From a virus, in the IMG/VR virus record IMGVR_UViG_3300031951_000434, positions 1 to 40,020 of that record: a stretch of DNA of 40,020 nucleotides. The stretch is one strand, 5' to 3'. Shown here in pieces: positions 30,319 to 38,100 of the stretch. Under the pieces are notes generated by a model. It was not told the DNA's origin, did no database searches, and saw only the letters and a program-made list of their open reading frames with translations. The position numbers were made by a program, and so were the translations under genes. The stretch's first letter is position 1. Each line of letters opens with the position of its first letter.

Positions 30319-32502
30319 GTGGCCGAGAACCCCTACCTGAAGTACCTGAAGGACGTGCCTCTGGATGGAGGCGGCCCCGCCCCAACGCCCGCCTCCCCGA
30401 CGAACCCTTACGCGAAGTATCTCAATCAAGCGACCGACTACCGTCGCATGACCCTTGAGCAGCTCGACGCGGAGTACAAGAAGCAGCGCGCTGCGATGGC
30501 GTCCCCTGAGCAGCTCTCAGCCATCGCGGACGCCTATGCGTCCAAGGAGTGGGAGGCGAAGCAGACGCCGCTCGGTCACGCGGAGGGCTTCGTCCGCCAA
30601 GGGCTGCCGTCGGCGGCTCACCTCATGGCGCGCGGCGTCCCCATCCTCGGCGGCGCGCTCGACGAGATCAGGGCGGGCGCCATCAGCGCTGCGGGGGGCG
30701 ACTACGACCAAGCCCTCGAGTTCCAGCGCGCGCGCGACCGGCACGTTGACAAGAATATACCCGTCATCTCTGGCGTCGGTCAGGTAGCTGGCGGCCTGTT
30801 TTCCGGCGGCCTCGCCCTCAAGGCGCTCGGCTGGGGCGGCAACATCGCGCAGCAGTCGACGCGCCTCCTGCCCACCGGCAAGGAGGTGCTTAAGGCGAGT
30901 ATCGCGGGCGTGCCGATCGGCGCCGCTGACGGCTTCACGCGCGCCGAGGGTGCCAACCGGGGGCCAGCCTCCGGCACGGGCGCTGTCCTCGGCGGCCTCG
31001 GCGGAGCGGCGTCCCCGTATCTCGGCGCCGGTATCGGCAAGGTCGCGGAGACTGGCCGCAACTTACTCAAGCGCAATGCGCACCTGAAGAACCTCGGCCT
31101 GAGCCCCGACTCGGCGCGCATGGTTTTGCGCTCGATGAATGCCGATGATGTCGGCTCGGAGGGCGTTGACCGCCTGCGTCGCGCAGGCCCGAACGCCATG
31201 CTCGCGGACGCCGGTCCGTCGGCGGCTGCGCTGCTCGACGCCACCATCCAGCGCAACGGCCCCGGATCGTCTGCGGCGAGGAGCGCCGTTGATGGCCGCG
31301 TGAATTCCGCCGCGCGAAACTTGAGGGGCCTGCTCAACACGACGCTCGGCCCCGCGACCGGCGTCAAGCGCCGCCGTGACGCGATCTACGCAGCCACCCA
31401 GCCGTGGCGCAAGGCTGCATACGAGGGGTCCGCGTATCAGGACGCGATTGATTACTCGACGCCTCAAGGTCAGGAGCTCCTCAACCTGATGGCGCGCACG
31501 AGGCCCGGATACATTCGCGAGGTCAACGCGCGGCTGAAGGAGGAGGGGCACGTCTCGAGCCAGATCAAGGTGACCATGAACGACGACGGCACGCTGACCT
31601 ACGAGCGCCTGCCCGACGTCAAGTTCATCGACCAGCTCACGCGCATCCTCAACGGCAAGTCGAAGACGGTCGGACGTGAAGGCGACGCGGACAACGCGAT
31701 GCGCATCGGCAATCTGGCAAAGAGCATCAGGGACAACCTGCGCAGCGCCAACTCCTCCTATGATACCGCTCTTAAACTGGGGCGCATCCCGATCCGCCTC
31801 ACCGAGGCCACGGACACGGGCACGAAAATACTCAACGACAAGTTCACGCGCGAGATGCTCGAGGCGGAGCTGAAGAACCTGCCGCAAGCCGAGCGTCAGG
31901 CGATGATGGGCGGCCTGCGCGACCAGATCGACGAGATCATGGGCAACGTCCGAAAGACGGCGGGCGATCCCACGGCAGAGCCGCAGCAGCTGCAACGCAT
32001 GCTCGGCATACTGACGACGGACAACAACAAGCAGAAGATGTCGATGCTGCTCGGGCCGCAGGCGGCGCGGCGCTTCTATCGCAGCCTCGATGAGATGAAC
32101 TCAGCAGCGATGCTCCGGCAGCGCACGCGGCTCGGCAGCCCGACGGGGCCGAGAGCGGTCCTCACGCAGGCCATGCGCGACAGCCGCGACAACAGCCTCA
32201 TCAACGCCGCCGTGACGGAGCCCAGCCGGATCATGCCGATCTTGAGGCAGAAGCTCTCAGGCCGCGATCCACTGGCTGCGCTCGAGGCGGACGATGCCGT
32301 GTCGGGCGAGATCGCCAACTTCCTGACGCAGCGTCGCGGGGTGGCAGCCGAGCGCTTCCTGCCGACGCTTCGCAGCGTGATGGATACGCGGAGCGCCAAT
32401 CGCGTCTCGGGCGTGCGCGCGGCGCGGAAGACCGCGTCGGGCCTGCTCACGGCGACACCCGGCGCGGGCAACGAGCAGGTTCTCAAGTTTTACGGAAGGT
32501 GA
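30319..32502 (+). CDS. Large ejection/internal virion protein
   Basis: A 727-residue protein starting at GTG 30319 behind GGGAGGAAAG. The N-terminus carries two NPYxKYL motifs (4-10 and 29-35), common at the start of podovirus ejection proteins. Residues 95-260 are Gly/Ala-rich with possible membrane-active helices (LPSAAHLMARGVPILGGALD, GQVAGGLFSGGLALKALG, GTGAVLGGLGGAASPYLGAG). The remainder is helical and charged. It probably enters the cell envelope with the genome, together with the transglycosylase protein encoded just upstream. Assignment by composition, motif and place. Confidence 0.65.
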   Translation: MAENPYLKYLKDVPLDGGGPAPTPASPTNPYAKYLNQATDYRRMTLEQLDAEYKKQRAAMASPEQLSAIADAYASKEWEAKQTPLGHAEGFVRQGLPSAAHLMARGVPILGGALDEIRAGAISAAGGDYDQALEFQRARDRHVDKNIPVISGVGQVAGGLFSGGLALKALGWGGNIAQQSTRLLPTGKEVLKASIAGVPIGAADGFTRAEGANRGPASGTGAVLGGLGGAASPYLGAGIGKVAETGRNLLKRNAHLKNLGLSPDSARMVLRSMNADDVGSEGVDRLRRAGPNAMLADAGPSAAALLDATIQRNGPGSSAARSAVDGRVNSAARNLRGLLNTTLGPATGVKRRRDAIYAATQPWRKAAYEGSAYQDAIDYSTPQGQELLNLMARTRPGYIREVNARLKEEGHVSSQIKVTMNDDGTLTYERLPDVKFIDQLTRILNGKSKTVGREGDADNAMRIGNLAKSIRDNLRSANSSYDTALKLGRIPIRLTEATDTGTKILNDKFTREMLEAELKNLPQAERQAMMGGLRDQIDEIMGNVRKTAGDPTAEPQQLQRMLGILTTDNNKQKMSMLLGPQAARRFYRSLDEMNSAAMLRQRTRLGSPTGPRAVLTQAMRDSRDNSLINAAVTEPSRIMPILRQKLSGRDPLAALEADDAVSGEIANFLTQRRGVAAERFLPTLRSVMDTRSANRVSGVRAARKTASGLLTATPGAGNEQVLKFYGR

Positions 32503-32506
32503 TGCG

Positions 32507-33946
32507 ATGCCAGTGAAGGACTACTCAACCAACGCCAACAACAACGGCAGCAAGCCCGGCATCAATTTCGCCGAGGGGCAGGTGCCGTCGAGCCTCAACG
32601 ACAGCGCTCGCGTCGTCATGGCGGACATCGCCGAGTGGTACGCGCAGATCAGCGCCGGGACAGTGTCTGGCACGGTCGGCGGCACGGGCAACGCAATCAC
32701 GTTGACCACCACACCGACCGTCGGCGCCTACGCGACCAACCAGCGCTATCTGGTCAAGGCGCCGGGCGGCAACACCGTCAACAACCCGACGCTCAACGTG
32801 TCGGGCCTCGGCGTGCGGACCATTGTCGGCCCCGGAGGCGCCGCGCTCGCCATACCCTCCTATCAGGTCGATGACATGCTCCTGCTCGCCTATGACGGCA
32901 CCAGCTTCCGCCTGATGTCGCCCGCCTCGCTTGCTCCGGCCACGGTTGCAGAGGTTTTGACCGGCACAGAGGCGACCAAGATGGTGACGCCCGACGCCTT
33001 GGCGGGCTTGTGGCAGCGAGGGGCTGACATTGCGTCGGCCAGCACCTTGACGCTCCCGACCACCGGCGGCGGCACGTTCAACGTCACGGGCACGACCACG
33101 GTCACGGGCATCTCCGCAGCGCAGGGCGGTCGTTCCGTGAAGCTGCGCTTCGCCGGATCGATCACGCTAACGCACAACGCGACGACGTTCATCCTGCCGG
33201 GCGCGGCCAATATCCAGACTTCTGCGGGCGACGTGGCGGAATTTATCAACGACGCGGCGCAGGACGCGACCGGGTCAAACTGGCGGTGCGTCAACTTCCA
33301 GTTTGCCAACGGCGCTCCGTTGCAGACCAGCGCGCCCAACAGCCAGACCGCGACGTACACGGCGACTGACGCTGACCGGGGCAAGCTGGTGCGGTTTTCG
33401 GGTCTGAGCGCTGACGTGACCCTGAACCTCCCGGCAGCAGCGGGGCGGGCCGGGTTTGTCCTGTACGTGGTCAACGACGATACCAACGACACGGTCGGCT
33501 ACGGCGTCATCGTGGACCCAAGCGGCAGCGAGACGATTGACGGGTTGACGACGCGAAAGGGCGCGCAGGGGTCTCGCGTCACGCTTTTGTGTGACGGCAC
33601 GGGTTGGCGAACGGTTTCTGGCACTTGGCGGTATTTCAGCGGCAACCAGACGTATTCGGCATCGACGTCCTACACGCTCGCGCACGGTCTTGGCGTTCGC
33701 CCTCGCCGTGTTTGGGGCGACCTGCGATGCACCACAGCCGACCTCGGCTACGCTGTGGGAGATACGCTTGTGATGCCGCTGGTCGGCGACAACTCGGGGT
33801 CAAACGGTAACGGCACAGTCTGGAGTGACGCCACAAACGTGTACCTCGTGATGGCGGGAGGTTTTTGGCAAATCCACAAGACCGCTTTTGGACTTGGTGG
33901 CCTGACCGCCACATCGTGGCGCTTCCGGTTGTGGGCCGAGGACTGA
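32507..33946 (+). CDS. Tail fibre/receptor-binding protein
   Basis: A 479-residue protein. The N-terminus (PVKDYSTNANNNGSKPGINF, AEGQVPSSLNDSAR) is a conserved tail-attachment segment seen in many phage fibres. The rest is beta-rich with Thr, Gly and Asn (repeated TLTLPTTGGGTFNVTG-like strands), ending in a compact domain (TSYTLAHGLGVRPRRVWGDL, WRFRLWAED) that may bind the receptor. It follows the ejection genes and precedes the lysis cassette, a usual place for fibres. Receptor unknown. Confidence 0.75.
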   Translation: MPVKDYSTNANNNGSKPGINFAEGQVPSSLNDSARVVMADIAEWYAQISAGTVSGTVGGTGNAITLTTTPTVGAYATNQRYLVKAPGGNTVNNPTLNVSGLGVRTIVGPGGAALAIPSYQVDDMLLLAYDGTSFRLMSPASLAPATVAEVLTGTEATKMVTPDALAGLWQRGADIASASTLTLPTTGGGTFNVTGTTTVTGISAAQGGRSVKLRFAGSITLTHNATTFILPGAANIQTSAGDVAEFINDAAQDATGSNWRCVNFQFANGAPLQTSAPNSQTATYTATDADRGKLVRFSGLSADVTLNLPAAAGRAGFVLYVVNDDTNDTVGYGVIVDPSGSETIDGLTTRKGAQGSRVTLLCDGTGWRTVSGTWRYFSGNQTYSASTSYTLAHGLGVRPRRVWGDLRCTTADLGYAVGDTLVMPLVGDNSGSNGNGTVWSDATNVYLVMAGGFWQIHKTAFGLGGLTATSWRFRLWAED

Positions 33947-33948
33947 CC

Positions 33949-34437
33949 ATGCTCACCATCGCCACCATCGTCCTCGCCGCCATCGTCGGCGGCGTCCTCT
34001 ACCGCCTGCGTGGCGGGCCGCTGAAGGACTGGAGGCCCGACGTCTTTGGCACGCAGCTCTCCCGCGCCATCTGGGCAATCCCAACCGGCGCGCTGATGTG
34101 GGCAGCCACCGACACGCCGCTGTGGATGCTGCCAGCGCTGGTCGTGTCGCACTTCTGCGCGCTGGCGTTTGTCGGGACGGGGCAGTACCTCGAGGACGTG
34201 CCGCTTCGGCTCCCAGACGGCCTCGGCACCTTGCGCACGTCTATCGCCGCCGCCCCGATTGCAGTGACAGACCCGATACTGGCTGCGGCTTACGCGGCCT
34301 CTGGCTCTGCGCACGCGGCACTTTATTGGCTCGGCTTCCGCGCTGGCGGCGGCTCTCAATACGGCGAGATATTTGTCGGCGCATGGTGCTGGGCCGTCAT
34401 TGCAATCTTCTGGAGGTTAAATGAAGGGACAGGATAA
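33949..34437 (+). CDS. Multi-pass membrane protein before endolysin
   Basis: A 162-residue hydrophobic protein starting at ATG 33949 (MLTIATIVLAAIVGGVLY), two bases after the fibre stop. Several transmembrane segments are visible: about 2-18, 40-70 (AIWAIPTGALMWAA, LPALVVSHFCALAFV), 102-125 and 145-157 (VGAWCWAVIAIFW). It overlaps the endolysin gene by 17 bases. It may help lysis or alter the host membrane; it does not match a holin type I can name. Confidence 0.6.
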   Translation: MLTIATIVLAAIVGGVLYRLRGGPLKDWRPDVFGTQLSRAIWAIPTGALMWAATDTPLWMLPALVVSHFCALAFVGTGQYLEDVPLRLPDGLGTLRTSIAAAPIAVTDPILAAAYAASGSAHAALYWLGFRAGGGSQYGEIFVGAWCWAVIAIFWRLNEGTG

Positions 34438-34795
34438 ACTCGAGGGCGTTCACCCCGACCTCGTGAAGGTCATCGCTCGCGCTCGCGAGATGGCGCTCGA
34501 GGCTGGCGACGACTTCATGGTCGTCGAGGGCCTGCGCACGATCAAGAGGCAGAGGCAGCTCTTCGTGAGCGGCGCGTCGCGCACGATGAGGTCGCGCCAC
34601 CTGACGGGTCACGCCGTCGACCTCGCCCCCATCGTGGACGGCGAGGTGACGTGGAAGTGGCCCGCGTTCTACCCGCTTGCGTCTCAGGTCAAGGCCGCAG
34701 CCAAGGAGCTCGGTGTCCCCGTAATCTGGGGTGGCGACTGGAAGACATTCAAGGACGGCCCCCACTTCGAGCTGGACAGGAGACAGTACCCATGA
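34421..34795 (+). CDS. Endolysin, M15-type peptidase
   Basis: A 124-residue peptidoglycan peptidase of the VanY/M15 type. Zinc ligands are H60 and D67 in SRHLTGHAVDLAP (SxHxxGxAvD) and H115 in DGPHFEL. It should cut peptide cross-links (L-Ala-D-Glu or D-Ala-D-Ala class). No signal peptide is present, so a holin is needed for release. AGGAGG is upstream of the ATG, and the gene overlaps its neighbours on both sides within the lysis cassette. Confidence 0.88.
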   Translation: MKGQDKLEGVHPDLVKVIARAREMALEAGDDFMVVEGLRTIKRQRQLFVSGASRTMRSRHLTGHAVDLAPIVDGEVTWKWPAFYPLASQVKAAAKELGVPVIWGGDWKTFKDGPHFELDRRQYP

Positions 34796-35016
34796 ACGAC
34801 GCCGATCTGCACGCCGAATTCTACGAGCTGAAGGGCAAGTTCGAGATGCTCTCGGACAACGTCATCAAGCTGACAGAGCAGGTGCACGAGCTCAACAAGA
34901 CGCTCAACCAGAGCCGGGGCGCGTGGCTCGTCCTGCTCGCATTCCCGACCATCATCGGTGGCCTTGCGGCGGGGCTTGGCTACTTCGGCATCAAGATTGC
35001 CTTCGGGCAGAACTGA
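34792..35016 (+). CDS. Coiled-coil plus transmembrane protein, holin candidate
   Basis: A 74-residue protein: an N-terminal coiled coil (YELKGKFEMLSDNVIKLTEQ, HELNKTLNQ) and one C-terminal transmembrane segment (WLVLLAFPTIIGGLAAGLGYF). This topology resembles XhlA-type haemolysin and accessory holin proteins. The ATG overlaps the endolysin stop (ATGA). It may be the holin or its partner; the next small membrane protein is the other candidate. Confidence 0.6.
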   Translation: MNDADLHAEFYELKGKFEMLSDNVIKLTEQVHELNKTLNQSRGAWLVLLAFPTIIGGLAAGLGYFGIKIAFGQN

Positions 35017-35058
35017 CCCCGCAGCGAGGGCATCGCTGCAAGAACAGAGGACGACATC

Positions 35059-35247
35059 ATGGTGAGCAAGGATTTTGTATTCTCGATGGCGCGCCACATT
35101 CTGACGCTGGCGGGAGGCTATCTCGTCGCGCACGGCTTCGCGGACGCAGGCACGGTCGAGACGCTCGTCGGCGGCGTGATGGCTGCGGCGGCGGTGGCGT
35201 GGTCGTACTGGCACCACGCGCCCAACGATCCACCCGCTCAGGGTTGA
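35059..35247 (+). CDS. Small holin-like membrane protein
   Basis: A 62-residue protein with two short transmembrane segments (residues 10-26 ARHILTLAGGYLVAHGF and 32-50 TVETLVGGVMAAAAVAWSYW) and a hydrophilic tail. Size and pattern resemble the Pam3-gp28 type putative holins of alphaproteobacterial phages. AGAGGACGACATC precedes its ATG. Placed between endolysin and spanins, it is the best holin candidate of the window. Confidence 0.65.
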   Translation: MVSKDFVFSMARHILTLAGGYLVAHGFADAGTVETLVGGVMAAAAVAWSYWHHAPNDPPAQG

Positions 35248-35251
35248 TCCC

Positions 35252-35599
35252 TTGAGCTGGCTCAGGACTATCGCCGCCTTCGCCTGCCTTGCCGCCGTCG
35301 CGTATCTCGGCTGGCAGGTGTCGTCGTGGCGCGCTCAGGCTGGGAGGGCTGACGCCCTCTCGGTCGAGCTCCGGGCTCAGAAGATGGCGCGGGCCACCGC
35401 CGAGGTGGAGAGAGATGCGTCACGCGCCGAGGTGATCGCGCTGCGCCTCGACGCCCAAGAGGCCGCGCGAGCGACCTCGACCAAGCGCGAGGTGAGGAGG
35501 GTTATTCAATATGTCCCCAAGACTGTGGCCTGCGATCTGCCTGATGAGCCTGTCGGGGTGCTCAACCGTGCCCGCGCCGGGATGCCTGCTGCCGACTAG
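35252..35599 (+). CDS. Rz-like inner-membrane spanin
   Basis: A 115-residue protein starting at TTG 35252. One N-terminal transmembrane anchor (about 5-22, TIAAFACLAAVAYLGWQV) is followed by a long periplasmic coiled coil (30-80), the layout of i-spanins. A second lysis gene with a lipobox starts inside its 3' end in another frame, which is the diagnostic Rz/Rz1 arrangement. Together they fuse inner and outer membranes in the last lysis step, so the host is Gram-negative. Confidence 0.8.
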   Translation: MSWLRTIAAFACLAAVAYLGWQVSSWRAQAGRADALSVELRAQKMARATAEVERDASRAEVIALRLDAQEAARATSTKREVRRVIQYVPKTVACDLPDEPVGVLNRARAGMPAAD

Positions 35600-35783
35600 G
35601 CTCACGCAGCCCGCGCCGCCTCTGGCCTCCCCAGACGCCCTTGTGGCGCCCCTGAGCGCCGCTAGCGCCTTTGAGGCGTGGATGAACGACATCAGGCTCT
35701 ACAACGATCTCAGGGACCGGCACGCGGCCCTCGCGGCGGAGGCGGAGCGCTGCCTCAAAACACCGACGCCGCCCGAGGGTTAA
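35511..35783 (+). CDS. Rz1-like outer-membrane spanin lipoprotein
   Basis: A 90-residue lipoprotein whose gene overlaps the Rz gene by 89 bases in another frame. The signal peptide MSPRLWPAICLMSLSGC ends in a lipobox LSGC with C17 as lipidation site. The mature part begins Pro-rich (PAPGCLLPTRLTQPAPP), as in o-spanins, and continues with a helical C-terminus. It is longer than lambda Rz1 (about 60 residues). It pairs with the Rz-like protein across the periplasm. Confidence 0.8.
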   Translation: MSPRLWPAICLMSLSGCSTVPAPGCLLPTRLTQPAPPLASPDALVAPLSAASAFEAWMNDIRLYNDLRDRHAALAAEAERCLKTPTPPEG

Positions 35784-35796
35784 GCCCCGAGCGGCG
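35767..35796 (+). terminator. Possible terminator hairpin at the end of the late operon
   Basis: CGCCGC (35767-35772) pairs with GCGGCG (35791-35796), with an inner GGG/CCC pair and loop TTAAG; the Rz1 stop codon lies in the loop. No T-run follows, so intrinsic termination is doubtful. It is the point where rightward late genes meet the leftward cluster. TACCAC (35809-35814) and GTGGTA (35845-35850) could form a second stem. Confidence 0.3.
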
Positions 35797-35864
35797 CCGA
35801 CGACGGAGTACCACTTGCGCCCGAGACACCACTCCAAGGCGCCCGTGGTAGTACCGCGCTGTTC

Positions 35865-35909
35865 CTAGACGTTCAACAGCATTCCGTCCAGTTCCCACAG
35901 CTGCATCAT
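35865..35909 (-). CDS. Possible 14-residue leader-like ORF
   Basis: The reverse strand reads MMQLWELDGMLLNV then TAG. Its ATG overlaps the stop of the upstream gene (ATGA), exactly as at most junctions in the leftward operons, which is the only support. It could be a real micro-peptide, or the coupling could be chance. Confidence 0.25.
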   Translation of the reverse strand: MMQLWELDGMLLNV

Positions 35910-36403
35910 GGCGCGAGGTCTTCGCGCAACTCGCGGCACAGCGCCCGCGCCGCGCGCTCGTCCAGCGCCATCCCCTGCGCCTCGTCGCCCGCCTCGTGCT
36001 CGGCCTGCGTCGCCCACTCGTCGACGAGGCGGTCGATCTCCTCGTCCGTCGTGGTGGCGGTCACGCGCCGCTTGGCGTCGCTCCAGACCCACTCGCGCGT
36101 GTAGTCAGCCGACATGCGCTCCAGACCGATCAGGAAGCGCGAGACCTCCCCCCGATCCGCGTCGACCTCGCGGAACTCCGGCCACCGGACGCAGACGTAG
36201 TCGCGCGCGTCCTCAAGCGTGCCGAACGATCCGTGAGCCTGCTCGGACCAGTCGTTGATCGCCCCGCACCAGCCTGTGACGATGACCGGCCTGTCGCCTG
36301 CGCTGCCTCGCGCGGGCGTCTCGGAGATCGCGACGCGGTGGCTGTTGGTCACGCCGTCGACATTGGCGCCGATGTACCGGGTCTCGATAACGTAGTAGCT
36401 CAT
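35906..36403 (-). CDS. Hypothetical accessory protein
   Basis: A 165-residue acidic protein (MSYYVIETRYIGANVDGV, then PVIVTGWCGAINDWSEQAHG, DARDYVCVRWPEF). The N-terminal half is beta-rich; the C-terminal half (DEEIDRLVDEWATQAEHEAGD) is an acidic helix. The start ATG lies one base after the stop of the preceding gene, with GGGAAG upstream. The longer open frame that extends to 36802 is out-of-frame with the real upstream gene and is not coding. Function unknown; last full gene of the accessory cluster. Confidence 0.65.
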   Translation of the reverse strand: MSYYVIETRYIGANVDGVTNSHRVAISETPARGSAGDRPVIVTGWCGAINDWSEQAHGSFGTLEDARDYVCVRWPEFREVDADRGEVSRFLIGLERMSADYTREWVWSDAKRRVTATTTDEEIDRLVDEWATQAEHEAGDEAQGMALDERAARALCRELREDLAP

Positions 36404-36404
36404 C

Positions 36405-36863
36405 TCACTTCCCTCCCAGAACCCAATATCCGTACACGCACCGCGTACCGCCGCGCGAGCAGTCGTGCGTGTCGTGCAGGACGCCGTCGATGACGGCCAC
36501 GCTGTGCTTCGTGACGTGCACGACCAGCCGCCCCTTGGGCAGCTCGTCGGCGCGCAGGTGGACCTTGCAGCCGCCGCCGATCTGCATCGTCGGCACCCAC
36601 GTGAAGCCGAGCTCGGCCATGTAGTCGCGATACCACTTGCGTTTCGTCCATATGCCTTGCGCCGCCGTGCGCAGGCCCGCCGACGCGCGGCGAGCGGACA
36701 CCTTCGTGATGCGCTGCGTCGCGTTGCCCTCGGCGAGGCGCTCGTAGACCTCGCGATACGGCCTGCCCGTCGCGATGGCGATGGCGCGTGCCACGCAGTC
36801 ACCGGTGCGCCCCCTGAAGCCTGCGGCCTGCCTGCCGCCGTCGTTGTACGTGTACGTGATCAT
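36405..36863 (-). CDS. Papain-like cysteine-protease-like protein
   Basis: A 152-residue protein. GDCVARAIAIATGRPYREVYE (about 21-41) has the Cys-then-helix pattern of papain-fold peptidases, and VHVTKHSVAVIDGVLHDTHD (about 114-133) supplies a His and an Asp in the right order, giving a possible C23-H119-D triad. Similar small phage proteins are usually left as hypothetical. If active it could cleave a host or defence protein; it could also be an inactive fold. ATG follows CGGGGACACC, and its stop is one base before the next start. Confidence 0.5.
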   Translation of the reverse strand: MITYTYNDGGRQAAGFRGRTGDCVARAIAIATGRPYREVYERLAEGNATQRITKVSARRASAGLRTAAQGIWTKRKWYRDYMAELGFTWVPTMQIGGGCKVHLRADELPKGRLVVHVTKHSVAVIDGVLHDTHDCSRGGTRCVYGYWVLGGK

Positions 36864-37222
36864 GGTGTCCCCGTAAACTTCGCGAGCTCCTTGCGGAAGC
36901 GTGCTGGCACTTTCGCGCCTTCGTCAAACGTCTCCGGCAGGACGCCGTCGACGACGTACGCATACTGCCGATCCTCAAGACCCTCGGCTTCGCAACCCAC
37001 GTCGCGCTTCAGGCAGAGGCGGGTGAAGACCTCGATGCCGTCCTCGCGCACGAAGCGCTTCTGGGCAAGCGCATCGGCAACCTCACCGGGCTGATAATCG
37101 GACAGCTTGTCCCAGTAGTTGCTGTCCTCGATGTCCTGCATGCCCTCGTCCTCGTCCCAGTAGACGGTCTCAATGGCCCACTCGTAATGGGTGCGCCGCA
37201 TGTCGTCGGGGTGTCTGCTCAT
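36860..37222 (-). CDS. Hypothetical acidic accessory protein
   Basis: A 120-residue acidic protein (HYEWAIETVYWDEDEGMQDI, EDSNYWDKLSDYQPG, then FTRLCLKRDVGCEAEGLEDR). AAGGAG is placed well before the ATG at 37222 and promoter P3 lies just upstream, so it heads its own transcript. Strong acidity is seen in some DNA-mimic proteins, but with beta-type segments such as DRQYAYVVDGVL no assignment is made. It overlaps the next gene by ATGA. Confidence 0.6.
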   Translation of the reverse strand: MSRHPDDMRRTHYEWAIETVYWDEDEGMQDIEDSNYWDKLSDYQPGEVADALAQKRFVREDGIEVFTRLCLKRDVGCEAEGLEDRQYAYVVDGVLPETFDEGAKVPARFRKELAKFTGTP

Positions 37223-37258
37223 GTGGTGTCTCCTTGCCCGGCACCTGCGCCGGTGATC

Positions 37259-37305
37259 CTTATATGGGGGCGGGGTGTATCCCTGTCAACCCCCCGAGTG
37301 TACAT
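37259..37305 (-). promoter_or_regulatory. Leftward promoter P3
   Basis: On the reverse strand TTGACA (37284-37289), the -35 consensus, 17 bases, CATATA (37261-37266); TATAAG at 37259-37264 would give 19. GTGTACA at 37298-37304 lies upstream and GGTGTATCC at 37274-37282 in the spacer. The transcript leader ends AAGGAGACACCAC-ATG, nearly identical to those of P1, P2 and P4. Confidence 0.65.
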
Positions 37306-37483
37306 CTTGCGCAACAAGGCGCACTTGACGCCGCGCCCAGTCGTTCCACGGCAACCGAGGGCACACGAGCCGGTACGCCTCCTCGGGCGAGGACGCGAGG
37401 ACGGTCTCGCCCGTCCACCCTTCAACCTCGCCGAAGACGAGGTATGTCACTTCGTAGAGCTGCTGCGTGCGTGTCATGGTCAT
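37286..37483 (-). CDS. Hypothetical 65-residue protein
   Basis: A small alpha/beta protein (QQLYEVTYLVFGEVEGWTGET, then SPEEAYRLVCPRLPWNDWARR). The ATG at 37483 overlaps the stop of the HTH gene and follows CGGGGACACC; a second in-frame ATG is two codons on. Its 3' end contains the upstream elements of promoter P3. The pattern 'value-strand, ASSPEEAYRLV' is common in small phage proteins without known role. Confidence 0.6.
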   Translation of the reverse strand: MTMTRTQQLYEVTYLVFGEVEGWTGETVLASSPEEAYRLVCPRLPWNDWARRQVRLVAQDVHSGG

Positions 37484-37845
37484 GGTGTCCCCGGCATGCC
37501 GGTGAGGCTTGCCTTCAGTGCTTTGTTGCGGGCCGTGGCCTCAACCCACAGGTCGCGCAGCCAGCGGCGTGACGGCAGCCACGCCGTGGCCTGACGATAG
37601 CACCGCACCGTGTTGTAGTTGCGCTCGTACACGGGCACACTCGCCGTCGTCTGCGTGACAACGGAGTAACGGCGAGCCGATGAGACGCCGGTTTCGAAGA
37701 GAGGGTCAGCCACGATCTTGTTGACGGTGCTGGGGCTGCAACCGAGGCGCTTCGCGATGTCCGCGACCGTCGCCGCCTCGTCCGTCTCGACGTAATGGTC
37801 GAGGATGGCGTCGTGAACGCTGACTTTGTCGAACTGCTTCGTCAT
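37480..37845 (-). CDS. HTH protein heading the accessory cluster
   Basis: A 121-residue protein with a helix-turn-helix at about 26-48 (ATVADIAKRLGCSPSTVNKIV), resembling a winged-helix regulator. The basic C-terminal part has Arg/Trp-rich segments (YRQATAWLPSRRWLRDLW). It starts at ATG 37845 behind AAGGAG, directly below promoter P4, whose spacer holds a palindromic GTGTACAC; self-control through that box is an attractive idea. An upstream in-frame ATG at 37929 would lie before the promoter and is rejected. Confidence 0.65.
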   Translation of the reverse strand: MTKQFDKVSVHDAILDHYVETDEAATVADIAKRLGCSPSTVNKIVADPLFETGVSSARRYSVVTQTTASVPVYERNYNTVRCYRQATAWLPSRRWLRDLWVEATARNKALKASLTGMPGTP

Positions 37846-37872
37846 GGTGGTGTCTCCTTGCTTGGTGACACT

Positions 37873-37918
37873 GATGTGCACCCAAGGTGTACACAATTCA
37901 AGTAGCGAGGTGCACATC
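37873..37918 (-). promoter_or_regulatory. Leftward promoter P4 with GTGTACAC box
   Basis: On the reverse strand TTGAAT (37896-37901), 17 bases, CACATC (37873-37878). A perfect GTGTACAC palindrome occupies the spacer (37887-37894), GTGCAC overlaps the -10 side (37876-37881), and GGTGCACATC lies upstream (37909-37918). It is weaker at -10 than P1-P3, so it may depend on an activator or be repressed by what binds the box. Confidence 0.6.
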
Positions 37919-38100
37919 GACCCCCTCACGGGGTGCGGCGGGCTGTCGCATGTCTTTGATTGCCGTTCCGCGACGTTCCGTTGTCGCCAGCCGAGGCTAG
38001 TCGTCCGGGCCGCTCCCGGCTATCTATGCCTCGCCCCTGCTTGGGAATGTTGGGGGGCCGGGCTGCAACCCGGCCAGTTGTGTGTGTTACTTCAGCCTGA

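Noticed and set aside
35906-36802. A 298-codon version of the accessory gene starting at 36802
   Set aside because: The first 133 codons lie out of frame over the gene at 36405-36863 and have Arg/Ser/Thr/Ala-skewed composition; the ATG at 36403 has a ribosome-binding site and follows the upstream stop.
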